Of a DNA stretch of 32,332 nucleotides, positions 25,793 through 32,332 are shown in pieces. Made by a program: the position numbers and the translations under genes. How positions within the stretch are numbered: position 1 is the first letter of the stretch; every line of letters begins with the position of its first letter. The stretch comes from Pseudoalteromonas amylolytica (lineage in GTDB: Bacteria; Pseudomonadota; Gammaproteobacteria; Enterobacterales; Alteromonadaceae). The stretch covers positions 48,006-80,337 of the forward strand of contig NZ_MKJU01000029.1 of the NCBI RefSeq assembly GCF_001854605.1, read 5' to 3'. Below the pieces are notes generated by a model. The model was not told the DNA's origin, ran no database searches, and saw only the letters and a program-made list of their open reading frames with translations.

Positions 25793-26839
25793 TTACTGAC
25801 GCTGTACTTTTACACGTTCAGTCGATGTGATAGTCGCCTCTACTCTGCGGTTTTGCGCATGAGCTTCCAACGTATTCGCGGTATTTTTCAAGCGTTCCTC
25901 ACCATAGCCAATCGTAGAAATACGATCTGCTGTAATACCGTCGTCCATTAGCTGCTTCGCTACAGCCTTTGCACGCTTCTCAGATAACATTTGGTTATAC
26001 TGTGCGTCACCAATTGCAGACGCGTGACCTTCCAGTACCACTGTCGCAGACTCATGCTCTTTTAAGAAAGCTGCAACTTCTGCAATGTCATCAAAATATT
26101 GCTGTTTTACTTTCGCAGTATCGTGTGGGAAGCGCACTAAGAGGTTTACTGAAACCTGACGTTCCTCAAACTTTGTACAACCCTTGCTGTCAACTGCATC
26201 TGACGTTGGCGTGTTAGCACAACTGTCATCAGCATCCATAACGCCATCTTTATCGCTATCGGCAGCAACTGGCTGAGGTGCAACAGGGGCTGGTGCAGGC
26301 TCTACCTTCTTAACAGGCTCGCTTGAACCAAAGAAGTAGTTAATACCTAATTTAGCACCAATGTCGGTATAGCCACGGTCCAAACCTTGGTAAACAGCAG
26401 CTTCCGCATTTACAAAGAAGTTATTGTTGAAGTAATGGCGATAACCAGCACCCACGTTTGCAAACGTCAGGCTTTTATAAGCATCAATTGATTTTAAACC
26501 AACTAAGCCATAAAAAGGGCTGTCATCAAAGTGATAAAGCGCATCAATACCGAAACGCTCACCATCTAGTGAGCCAGTGCTTGCACCAGACAAGTCAAAA
26601 TCCATGTCAGCATATTCTACGCGGCCGCTCCAGTTGTTGTTGAATCGGTAACCAATTTCCGCGCCCCAACCAGTGGAGTCATCAACATCAACACCTGCAG
26701 CATCACGAATATTATTCCATTCAGAATTATAGTAATCGCCAAATACGCCGAGGTAGACCCCCTCTTTTTGCTCATTTGCATTTACTGCCGACGCTGCAAG
26801 AAGAGCCGCAACTGCTAAGCTAATAGATTTAAATTTCAT
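25793..26839 (-). CDS. OmpA family outer membrane protein
   Basis: A 348-aa porin-like protein. The signal peptide ends near AVNA (about residue 21). An eight-stranded beta-barrel follows (GVYLGVFGDYYNS through LGINYFFG), then a proline/alanine hinge, a thrombospondin type 3-like calcium repeat (DSDKDGVMDADDSCANTP), and the C-terminal OmpA peptidoglycan-binding domain with LEGHASAIGDAQYNQMLSEKRA. It links the outer membrane to peptidoglycan. It is transcribed after the ABC transporter gene but with a 115-base AT-rich gap that probably holds its own promoter. Confidence 0.93.
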   Translation of the reverse strand: MKFKSISLAVAALLAASAVNANEQKEGVYLGVFGDYYNSEWNNIRDAAGVDVDDSTGWGAEIGYRFNNNWSGRVEYADMDFDLSGASTGSLDGERFGIDALYHFDDSPFYGLVGLKSIDAYKSLTFANVGAGYRHYFNNNFFVNAEAAVYQGLDRGYTDIGAKLGINYFFGSSEPVKKVEPAPAPVAPQPVAADSDKDGVMDADDSCANTPTSDAVDSKGCTKFEERQVSVNLLVRFPHDTAKVKQQYFDDIAEVAAFLKEHESATVVLEGHASAIGDAQYNQMLSEKRAKAVAKQLMDDGITADRISTIGYGEERLKNTANTLEAHAQNRRVEATITSTERVKVQRQ

Positions 26840-26954
26840 TATTTCGTCCCGTCCTTAAATACCAAGTGAGCACAGATAGCTCATGAATTTAGCCCTATAA
26901 TATTAGGCTATATATTAATTTTTACTTAACAACATCTTATTTAACTGACACCAA

Positions 26955-28733
26955 CTAATGCTGATGCCCGAATAGTGTTTGATACAGTCCTGCTTGTCCA
27001 AGCAAGCTATTATGATCTCCGACTTGAGAAACGTGACCATCATCAAGTACATATATCAAATCAGCCTGCCGTATCGCGCTGAGCCTATGGGCGATGATCA
27101 GCGTTGTTCTGTTTTGCAAAAAAGTTTTTAAGTTTCTATGTATTTTCGCTTCTGTTTCAATATCTAATGCTGATGTTGCTTCATCAAGAATAACCACTTT
27201 GGGATCAGCCAATACCATTCTGGCGATGGCTAACCGCTGCTTTTGTCCACCAGAAAGGCGAATCCCATTGCGGCCAACAAGTGCATCAAGCTGCTCATCA
27301 ATGTGTCGAACCGTTTCATGTAGTTCAGCGACTTTGAGTGCCTGCCAAAGTTGATCATCACTATGAACTTTACCTAGTGATAAATTATCGCGAATACTAC
27401 TATTTAATAGAATAGGTTGCTGCAAAACTGTGGCAATATTTTCTCTAATTGCTTGATATCCGACCTCTTCAACTGGAATACCCGCAATTTCAATTCTACC
27501 CGACTGTTTTTCATAAAGCCCTAACAGCAATTGTACCAGTGTGGACTTTCCCCCTCCTGATACGGCCACAACTGCGACTTTTTTACCCGCAGGGATCTGT
27601 AGCGAAACATTCCGAAGCACTGGTAGCTCGGGCTGATACGCAAAGCTAACATCTTCAAACACAATACCAATGTTCTGCCTTTCAAATGCATTACTTGCTT
27701 TAGTTGGCGCAGGTGCTTCCGTTTGAAAAGCAAACACCTGATTTAACCTCTGTATTGCAGCCGAAGCTCCATAGTAGGCATACTGTATTCCAAGTAGTTC
27801 CTGTACTGGCCCCATCATAAACCACAAATAGCCGAACACCGCAAAGATCTGCCCAACAGTAAGATCTGCAAACACAACCATTAGCATTGCAACAGCACGG
27901 AAAACTTCAAAGCCCAGTAAAAAAACAGTGAAACTTAAACGATTTACCGCGTCAGTTTTCCACTGTGACTGCACAGCATAGTGCTTTAAATCAACCGCTG
28001 TTTTGCGAACATAATCAAAGTAAGCACTTTCTCTTCGCATGGCTTTTAACTGTGATATTGCATCCAACGTTTCAACTAAAGCAGCTTGAAATGCCTCAAA
28101 AGCCGCGTTTTCATCTTTTTTAAGGTCTTTCACTCGTTTGCCAAACTGGCGAGAAAAGTAAATCACAGCAGGATTTAAGAGCAAAATGACCAAGCCCAAA
28201 GTCAGGTCTATCCAAAGTAAAACGACAGCGGTACCAATGATGGTTAACAAGCCAATGAGAAACCGAGACAGAGTTTGGCTGATAAAAGTGTCGAGTGTTT
28301 CGACATCGGTAATGCAACGTGAGCTAATGGCAGCAGCACCTTGCGTTTCATATTCTTTAAGCTGCACGCGTGGTAGGTGACGCAATAACCTTTCGCGAAT
28401 ATTTAAACTGATATCCTTGCCAATAAAAGTAAATTGTCTTGATTGGATCACCCCCAACACAAGTGCACCCAAGCGCATCAATACAACACTGAACAAAATC
28501 ACTATGATATACACGGCACTAGTGTGCCACGCTACGGGCAGTATGTTATTCAGAAAATTAATTGCTGGGCCTGGCTTTTCTAACAATACTTCGTCAACAA
28601 GTAATGGCATCATTAAGGGAATAGGAACACTTACTAAAGCCGCTAAGAATGCAATTATATGTGCAATAATAAGTGGCCTTTTATGTGTGAGTACTTGCTG
28701 CTTAATTCCTTGCCATGTCAATATTTCGGTCAT
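26955..28733 (-). CDS. ABC exporter, fused membrane and ATPase domains
   Basis: A half-transporter of about 592 aa: six membrane segments in the first 330 residues, then an ATPase domain with Walker A AVSGGGKST (near residue 390), signature LSGGQ (about 492) and Walker B VVILDEATSALD. It is of the MsbA/lipid or peptide exporter type (ABC_membrane family) without a peptidase domain; the cargo cannot be read from sequence. The start at 28733 avoids overlap with selO; a GTG at 28760 is an alternative. It begins 16 bases after the selO stop, so it belongs to the Tag-like/selO operon. Confidence 0.9.
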   Translation of the reverse strand: MTEILTWQGIKQQVLTHKRPLIIAHIIAFLAALVSVPIPLMMPLLVDEVLLEKPGPAINFLNNILPVAWHTSAVYIIVILFSVVLMRLGALVLGVIQSRQFTFIGKDISLNIRERLLRHLPRVQLKEYETQGAAAISSRCITDVETLDTFISQTLSRFLIGLLTIIGTAVVLLWIDLTLGLVILLLNPAVIYFSRQFGKRVKDLKKDENAAFEAFQAALVETLDAISQLKAMRRESAYFDYVRKTAVDLKHYAVQSQWKTDAVNRLSFTVFLLGFEVFRAVAMLMVVFADLTVGQIFAVFGYLWFMMGPVQELLGIQYAYYGASAAIQRLNQVFAFQTEAPAPTKASNAFERQNIGIVFEDVSFAYQPELPVLRNVSLQIPAGKKVAVVAVSGGGKSTLVQLLLGLYEKQSGRIEIAGIPVEEVGYQAIRENIATVLQQPILLNSSIRDNLSLGKVHSDDQLWQALKVAELHETVRHIDEQLDALVGRNGIRLSGGQKQRLAIARMVLADPKVVILDEATSALDIETEAKIHRNLKTFLQNRTTLIIAHRLSAIRQADLIYVLDDGHVSQVGDHNSLLGQAGLYQTLFGHQH

Positions 28734-28749
28734 TTTCAATCCAGTTAAA

Positions 28750-30198
28750 TTACGTGCCACAAAAAGTTTTATAATGTGCGTCCGTTGTCGCAGCCAAATA
28801 GCGGCGTTCGTATTCCTGATATCGATAAGGATGTTGTAGTAGTGGTAACCAATCCTTTAACAAACGACTCTCTTTTTGCTGATAATAATCACCAATTACC
28901 TGTTCTACCAATGTGTTACGAGGAATGATTGCGGGGTTTACTGAACACATCAACTCTGCAACTTGAGTACGCTCATATTCAGTTATACGCGTTTCCCACT
29001 TTTCGCGCCAAGATAGCAAAGCATCTGGTATCACAAAGCAACTATAGGGAGATTTCAGCAATGAGTTACTCAGCGCCGCAAACGTATTGGTATAATCTAG
29101 CTGTTCACTATTTAGTATCGAGAGCAATTCCGACAACAACTCAGCATCGGCATCTTGCCAAGTAAGTAAACCAAGCTTTTGTGCCCACATACTCTGATAT
29201 GCAAGATTAAAGTCTGTCGAAAACCCCGCTATGACATCACTAAGCATCGTAATCGCTTTTGACTGTTCAATATTAAATAAAGCGAGTAATGATTCCGCCA
29301 GACGTGCACAGTTCCAACTGGCTATGTTAGGTTGCTGCCCAAAAGCATAGCGCCCATGTTTATCTATAGAGCTGTAAACTTGTCCAAAATCGAATGCCTC
29401 CAGCATGGCACATGGCCCATAATCTATCGTCTCTCCTCCAACAAGAGTGTTGTCTGTATTCATCACACCGTGAATAAAGCCGACCCTCAGCCAATCTACA
29501 ATCAAGGCTACCTGCTTTTTACAGACAGCTTTTAAGAAAGCAATGATACGCTCATCACCTTGCTCTGTAATATCAACAAAGTAGCGCTTAATCGCCAACT
29601 CCATAAGCGATCTGAGGCCCACTAAATCCTCGTGTAACGCCAAATACTGAAATGAGCCGACACGGATATGGCTACTCGCTACTCGACATACAACAGCGCC
29701 AGGTAATGAACCATCTCTATATACTTGTTGGCCTGTGGATACCACTGACAAACACTCAGTTGTTGGCACCCTCAACGCTTTCAGCGCCTGACTCATCACA
29801 AACTCTCTCACCGCAGGCCCTAAAGCACATAAGCCATCACCCCCTCTAGAGAACGGCGTTGCACCAGAGCCTTTAATTTGTAGATCGTATGCGCACCCTT
29901 GAGCATCATCAAAGCTACCTATCAAGTGAGCTCGGCCATCCCCTAAAGTAGGATTGAAATGACCGAACTGATGTCCAGAATACGCCAATGCTACAGGCTC
30001 TACATCATGGAGCGGGAGTTGACCACTTAAATAACTATGTGCCGATGAGCGCTTTAAAGGAATACCTAGCTCGGTCGCCAACGCCTCATTCCATAGTAGC
30101 AGTTGTGGCTCACATGGCTGACTCTCACGTGCCATCATGGGCGTATCTAGAACACAAAACTGATTCCCTAAGACGCTATACCTTGGATAAAAACTCAT
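28750..30198 (-). CDS. selO: Protein adenylyltransferase SelO (pseudokinase fold)
   Basis: SelO (YdiU, UPF0061) has a kinase-like fold that binds ATP in flipped orientation and transfers AMP to Ser, Thr or Tyr of target proteins; it has been linked to redox stress. The signatures are present: AYSGHQFGHFNPTLGDGRA at 72-90, K109 in QIKGSG, FIHGVMNTDN with D249 and N250, and D259 in DYGPC. The segment GDGLCALGPAVREF has Leu-Cys where many members have Arg/Lys-Ala. The C-terminus ends CGT with a cysteine, not selenocysteine. At 482 aa it is full length. Its ATG overlaps the previous stop by four bases (ATGA). Confidence 0.92.
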   Translation of the reverse strand: MSFYPRYSVLGNQFCVLDTPMMARESQPCEPQLLLWNEALATELGIPLKRSSAHSYLSGQLPLHDVEPVALAYSGHQFGHFNPTLGDGRAHLIGSFDDAQGCAYDLQIKGSGATPFSRGGDGLCALGPAVREFVMSQALKALRVPTTECLSVVSTGQQVYRDGSLPGAVVCRVASSHIRVGSFQYLALHEDLVGLRSLMELAIKRYFVDITEQGDERIIAFLKAVCKKQVALIVDWLRVGFIHGVMNTDNTLVGGETIDYGPCAMLEAFDFGQVYSSIDKHGRYAFGQQPNIASWNCARLAESLLALFNIEQSKAITMLSDVIAGFSTDFNLAYQSMWAQKLGLLTWQDADAELLSELLSILNSEQLDYTNTFAALSNSLLKSPYSCFVIPDALLSWREKWETRITEYERTQVAELMCSVNPAIIPRNTLVEQVIGDYYQQKESRLLKDWLPLLQHPYRYQEYERRYLAATTDAHYKTFCGT

Positions 30199-30893
30199 TC
30201 TTTTTGACCTGCTGATATGTAATTATCTCCTACACTAAGTGCGATTAGCTGGCTTAATGACTGTAGCGTCCAGCCACTTTGCGCAACGAGTGTATTAAAA
30301 AATGCTTGTGCGGCTAGCAGTGATTTTTTGCTATGCAAGCCACCTTCTATAATTTCATGACACCTTAGGTACGCTTCAACATCTCGTGACAGAATAAAGG
30401 TATCTTTTCCCATTGCTCTTAAAGCGAATGGGCCTGTGTTCCCCCCTAACCTAGCACCATGTTGCTTTAAATACAGCCAAAGACCAACAATATCATCGCA
30501 AGGCCATTGAGCTATAAACTGTGCAAAAGAGCCGTGAGTTTGCGCTACTTCATGGATCATTAAACAGTTGACGGGGATGGTCATTACCTTTTTGTAGTTG
30601 CGCACGATACGCTCGTCATTGGCTCTTTGCTCCAGCATATCGGGAGACATCATTAGCAACTTATTTGCATCAAAATCCCAAAAAACCTCTCTAAAGCCAC
30701 TCCACTTAGCATCAATTACGCTCCAATAAAAGCCACTTTGAAATACTTTTCGCGTGAACTCTTCTAACCATTCAGAGTCACTGAGCATCGTTAGTTGAGT
30801 TGATGTTTTGGGCTCGCTCAGTAGTGACAACACTTTGTTTTCTCCACCCTTCCTTTCACTTGCCCGTGCCAATATATTATTAAATTTCTCCAT
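30195..30893 (-). CDS. Divergent 3-methyladenine DNA glycosylase I (Tag)-like protein
   Basis: A 232-aa protein resembling the Tag branch of helix-hairpin-helix glycosylases (COG2818): SGFYWSVIDAKWSGFREVF at 53-71 matches the QAGLSWITVLKKRENYR region of Tag, and RIVRNYKKV at 95-103 matches the GIIRHRGKI region. The N-terminal zinc cysteine motif of Tag (M-x-R-C) is absent. The residue aligned with Tag E38, important for base recognition, appears to be K49. So it may have lost or changed glycosylase activity. It is the first gene of the operon; selO overlaps it by four bases. Confidence 0.75.
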   Translation of the reverse strand: MEKFNNILARASERKGGENKVLSLLSEPKTSTQLTMLSDSEWLEEFTRKVFQSGFYWSVIDAKWSGFREVFWDFDANKLLMMSPDMLEQRANDERIVRNYKKVMTIPVNCLMIHEVAQTHGSFAQFIAQWPCDDIVGLWLYLKQHGARLGGNTGPFALRAMGKDTFILSRDVEAYLRCHEIIEGGLHSKKSLLAAQAFFNTLVAQSGWTLQSLSQLIALSVGDNYISAGQKE

Positions 30894-30971
30894 AGGAAAT
30901 GACCGCCTTATTTCCTTAAAATCAGAAAGTGACTATTATTTAGTTAATCAAATCAACCTTCGAGAACGATA

Positions 30972-31757
30972 GTGTTTCGTTTAATAGCGTGTTTATGTAT
31001 TACACTGAGCGCATCAATCAGCTCAGCACAAAGTTTATCAAAGACGCTTCATATTAGCACAGGTCAATGGCCGCCTTATATGGATCAATCACGTAGAGAC
31101 CAAGGCTGCGTTGCAAAATTAATTCGTGATGCTTTTGCTCTATCAGGCTACAAAGTTCGATTTGTTTTTATGCCTTGGGAGAGAGCGTACCAAGAAGGAA
31201 TGAAACAAGAGTTTTCAGGCAGCGCATACTGGTATTTTAGCGAAAAAAGAGCGCAAGACTATATCTACACAAGGCACCCCATTACACAAGAAGTAAGCCG
31301 TTTCTATCATTTAAAAAATCTAGACTTTACTTATCAAAGCTATAAAGACTTATCTCCCCATAGGCTGATATTAAATCAGGGCCTTACATACCCTGATGAA
31401 CTGCTTCAAGCCATAAAAAATTATGATATCAGTACTGTTAACGCCACCTATACCAGCAAAAATCTAGCATATTTATTACGGGGTAGAGCAGACATTGCAA
31501 TCCTTACAGAGCAAACTAAAGCTGCCTACGCACAATCCCTCACTGAGGCGCAGCAACAACAGATCACCTTCCAAGAAAAACCTGCATTTATTAAGCAAGG
31601 CTACTTGTTGATCAATAAACACAACTCCTTTTTGGTATCCGTATTTGATGATGGCATCAATCAGCTTTGGCAAGAGCAAAATTATTACAATGAATACGTG
31701 ACCAATTGTGTAAAGACTGACTTATCAATGGGTATTGAATTCAGTGCAAAAGGCTAA
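30972..31757 (+). CDS. Periplasmic solute-binding protein (SBP_bac_3), orphan
   Basis: A 261-aa exported protein with a signal peptide ending near ISSAQS. The mature part begins LHISTGQWPPYMDQS and has the family 3 binding-protein layout, with FMPWERAYQEG and a YLLRGRADIAILTE segment. The start is GTG at 30972, with no good Shine-Dalgarno sequence, but it is needed for the signal peptide. No permease or ATPase for uptake is adjacent; the ABC gene across the divergent gap is an exporter. The last codons (SAKG) overlap the first unit of the hairpin repeat cluster, so its C-terminus may have been remodelled by that repeat. Confidence 0.82.
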   Translation: MFRLIACLCITLSASISSAQSLSKTLHISTGQWPPYMDQSRRDQGCVAKLIRDAFALSGYKVRFVFMPWERAYQEGMKQEFSGSAYWYFSEKRAQDYIYTRHPITQEVSRFYHLKNLDFTYQSYKDLSPHRLILNQGLTYPDELLQAIKNYDISTVNATYTSKNLAYLLRGRADIAILTEQTKAAYAQSLTEAQQQQITFQEKPAFIKQGYLLINKHNSFLVSVFDDGINQLWQEQNYYNEYVTNCVKTDLSMGIEFSAKG

Positions 31758-31920
31758 CGACAGCGAACGTAGTGAGTTACAGTGCAAATATTTAACTTAC
31801 ATTCCTTTTACGCAAGTAGGGTGCAAAGGGTTAACGATAACGAACGCAGTGAGGACGTTTCCTTTGCGCAAGCTGGGATGCAAAATTACGGACGAAGTCC
31901 GTAGCTTTTGCGCAAGGTGA
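31744..31920 (+). repeat. Cluster of hairpin-forming repeats after the solute-binding protein gene
   Basis: Units share a TGCAAA start and a TTTGCGCAAG-like end. Bases 31744-31776 and 31821-31853 match at about 27 of 33 positions (both carry CGAACG-AGTGAG). In the third full unit GCAAAGG (31823-31829) pairs with CCTTTGC (31861-31867). In the last unit TACGGAC (31887-31893) pairs with GTCCGTA (31897-31903) inside an outer stem GCAAAA/TTTTGC. The shape is like a REP/BIME-type dispersed element. The first unit covers the end of the upstream CDS. Confidence 0.75.
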
Positions 31921-32022
31921 AGTGAGCGGTTTTATGGAACGCTGAGGGTTATAGAATGCCGAGGGACTCTCTTAAACGTCGGATGGCGCTACGCTTATCA
32001 CGACCTACAGACCCAAAAACGC
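31921..32022. other. Unexplained stretch before the rRNA terminator
   Basis: No gene is seen. It separates the repeat cluster from the terminator of the rRNA operon. It contains short motifs (GTCGGATGGCGCTACGC) that may be further decayed repeat. Confidence 0.4.
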
Positions 32023-32052
32023 AAAAAGCCCATCACAATGGATGGGCTTTTT
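32023..32052 (-). terminator. Terminator of the rRNA operon
   Basis: AAAAAGCCCATC (32023-32034) pairs with GATGGGCTTTTT (32041-32052) in a perfect 12-bp stem with a six-base loop, eleven bases beyond the 5S 3' end on the minus strand. It is symmetrical and may also stop plus-strand readthrough from the solute-binding protein gene. Confidence 0.92.
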
Positions 32053-32063
32053 ACTTAATTAGG

Positions 32064-32179
32064 ACCTGGCGATGTTCTACTTTCACATGGCAGCTGCCAC
32101 ACTATCATCGACGCTGTTTCGTTTCACTTCTGAGTTCGGCATGGGGTCAGGTGGTTCCAAAACGCTATAGTCACCAGGA
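32064..32179 (-). rRNA. rrf: 5S ribosomal RNA
   Basis: On the minus strand the 116 bases include the highly conserved blocks CCACCTGACCCCATGCCG, AACTCAGAAGTGAAAC and GATGATAGTGTGG, and the two ends (CCTGGTGAC and GCCAGG) pair to form helix I. Ends are accurate to a few bases. It lies about 120 bases after the 23S gene and is followed by the operon terminator. Confidence 0.95.
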
Positions 32180-32299
32180 AAACTGGAGCGTAAATCGGTT
32201 GTTCTAACCAATTTACTAAATCTGGAAAAATTCTGATAATTCGTAAAACGCTACTTTAGTAACACTAACTTCTAGCTCGTAAAACCACTTTGGCGTTGT

Positions 32300-32332
32300 A
32301 TGGTTAAGCCTCACGGGTAATTAGTACTGGTT
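32300..32332 (-). rRNA. rrl: 23S ribosomal RNA, 3' end only
   Basis: The minus strand reads ACCAGTACTAATTACCCGTGAGGCTTAACC, closely matching the last bases of gammaproteobacterial 23S rRNA; the rest lies outside the window. The 32180-32299 stretch is the 23S-5S spacer and holds no tRNA. Confidence 0.9.

Noticed and set aside
27520..27570. Alanine in place of the first glycine of the ABC exporter Walker A motif (AVSGGGKST)
   Set aside because: The P-loop consensus allows Ala or Gly at this position, so activity is not in doubt.
31735..31920. 61-aa plus-strand frame after the solute-binding protein gene
   Set aside because: It is made of the hairpin repeat units and overlaps the CDS end in another frame.

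Overview
The window looks like chromosomal DNA of a marine gammaproteobacterium, most likely Pseudoalteromonas or a close relative in the Alteromonadales. The reasons are moderate GC, gammaproteobacterial-type CysJIH, NudE, YrfG, YbcJ and AcnA proteins, a secreted EndA-type nuclease with accessory domains, and rRNA/tRNA sequences of gammaproteobacterial type. Genus is an inference from protein resemblance; no search was run. Nothing points to a prophage, integrative element, insertion sequence or CRISPR array.

Left edge (1-600): three identical initiator tRNA-fMet genes on the minus strand, two of them in an exact 117-bp tandem duplication, with a scrambled tRNA-fMet remnant between copies and a good sigma70 promoter with a GC-rich discriminator upstream. 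Next (629-3331) comes a nucleotide-housekeeping group: cysQ and nudE (minus, coupled), divergent yrfG, and a convergent dimeric-type dUTPase whose 3' end carries the yrfG terminator. Then (3431-7416, all minus) a small uncharacterised ORF coupled to a cis/trans fatty-acid isomerase (cti), an SDR oxidoreductase and a 93-aa protein of unknown function.

Middle (7587-14460): ybcJ-like S4 RNA-binding protein, acnA, a hotdog thioesterase, a solute-binding protein overlapping it tail to tail, an LhgO-like FAD oxidoreductase, a DUF4124 membrane-anchored protein and about 500 bp of gene-poor DNA. The cysJIH sulfite/PAPS reduction operon (14474-18853, minus) is divergent from a secreted nuclease. CysQ at the left removes PAP, the by-product of the CysH reaction, so the two loci serve the same sulfur assimilation pathway although they are about 13 kb apart.

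Right part (20912-31757): a secreted DUF3103-like protein, an unknown 125-aa protein, an S41 protease lipoprotein overlapping a small lipoprotein gene, an EntD-type phosphopantetheinyl transferase, an OmpA-family porin, and a tightly packed operon of a divergent Tag-like DNA glycosylase, the SelO pseudokinase AMPylase and an ABC exporter. A second orphan solute-binding protein diverges from that operon. The right end holds a cluster of hairpin repeats, a bidirectional terminator, 5S rRNA and the last bases of 23S rRNA, all read on the minus strand.

Most genes are ordinary core genes. The least explained items are the Tag-like/SelO/ABC operon, the ORF coupled to cti, the chimeric tRNA remnant, the hairpin repeats that run into the end of a CDS, and several strong palindromes in intergenic DNA.
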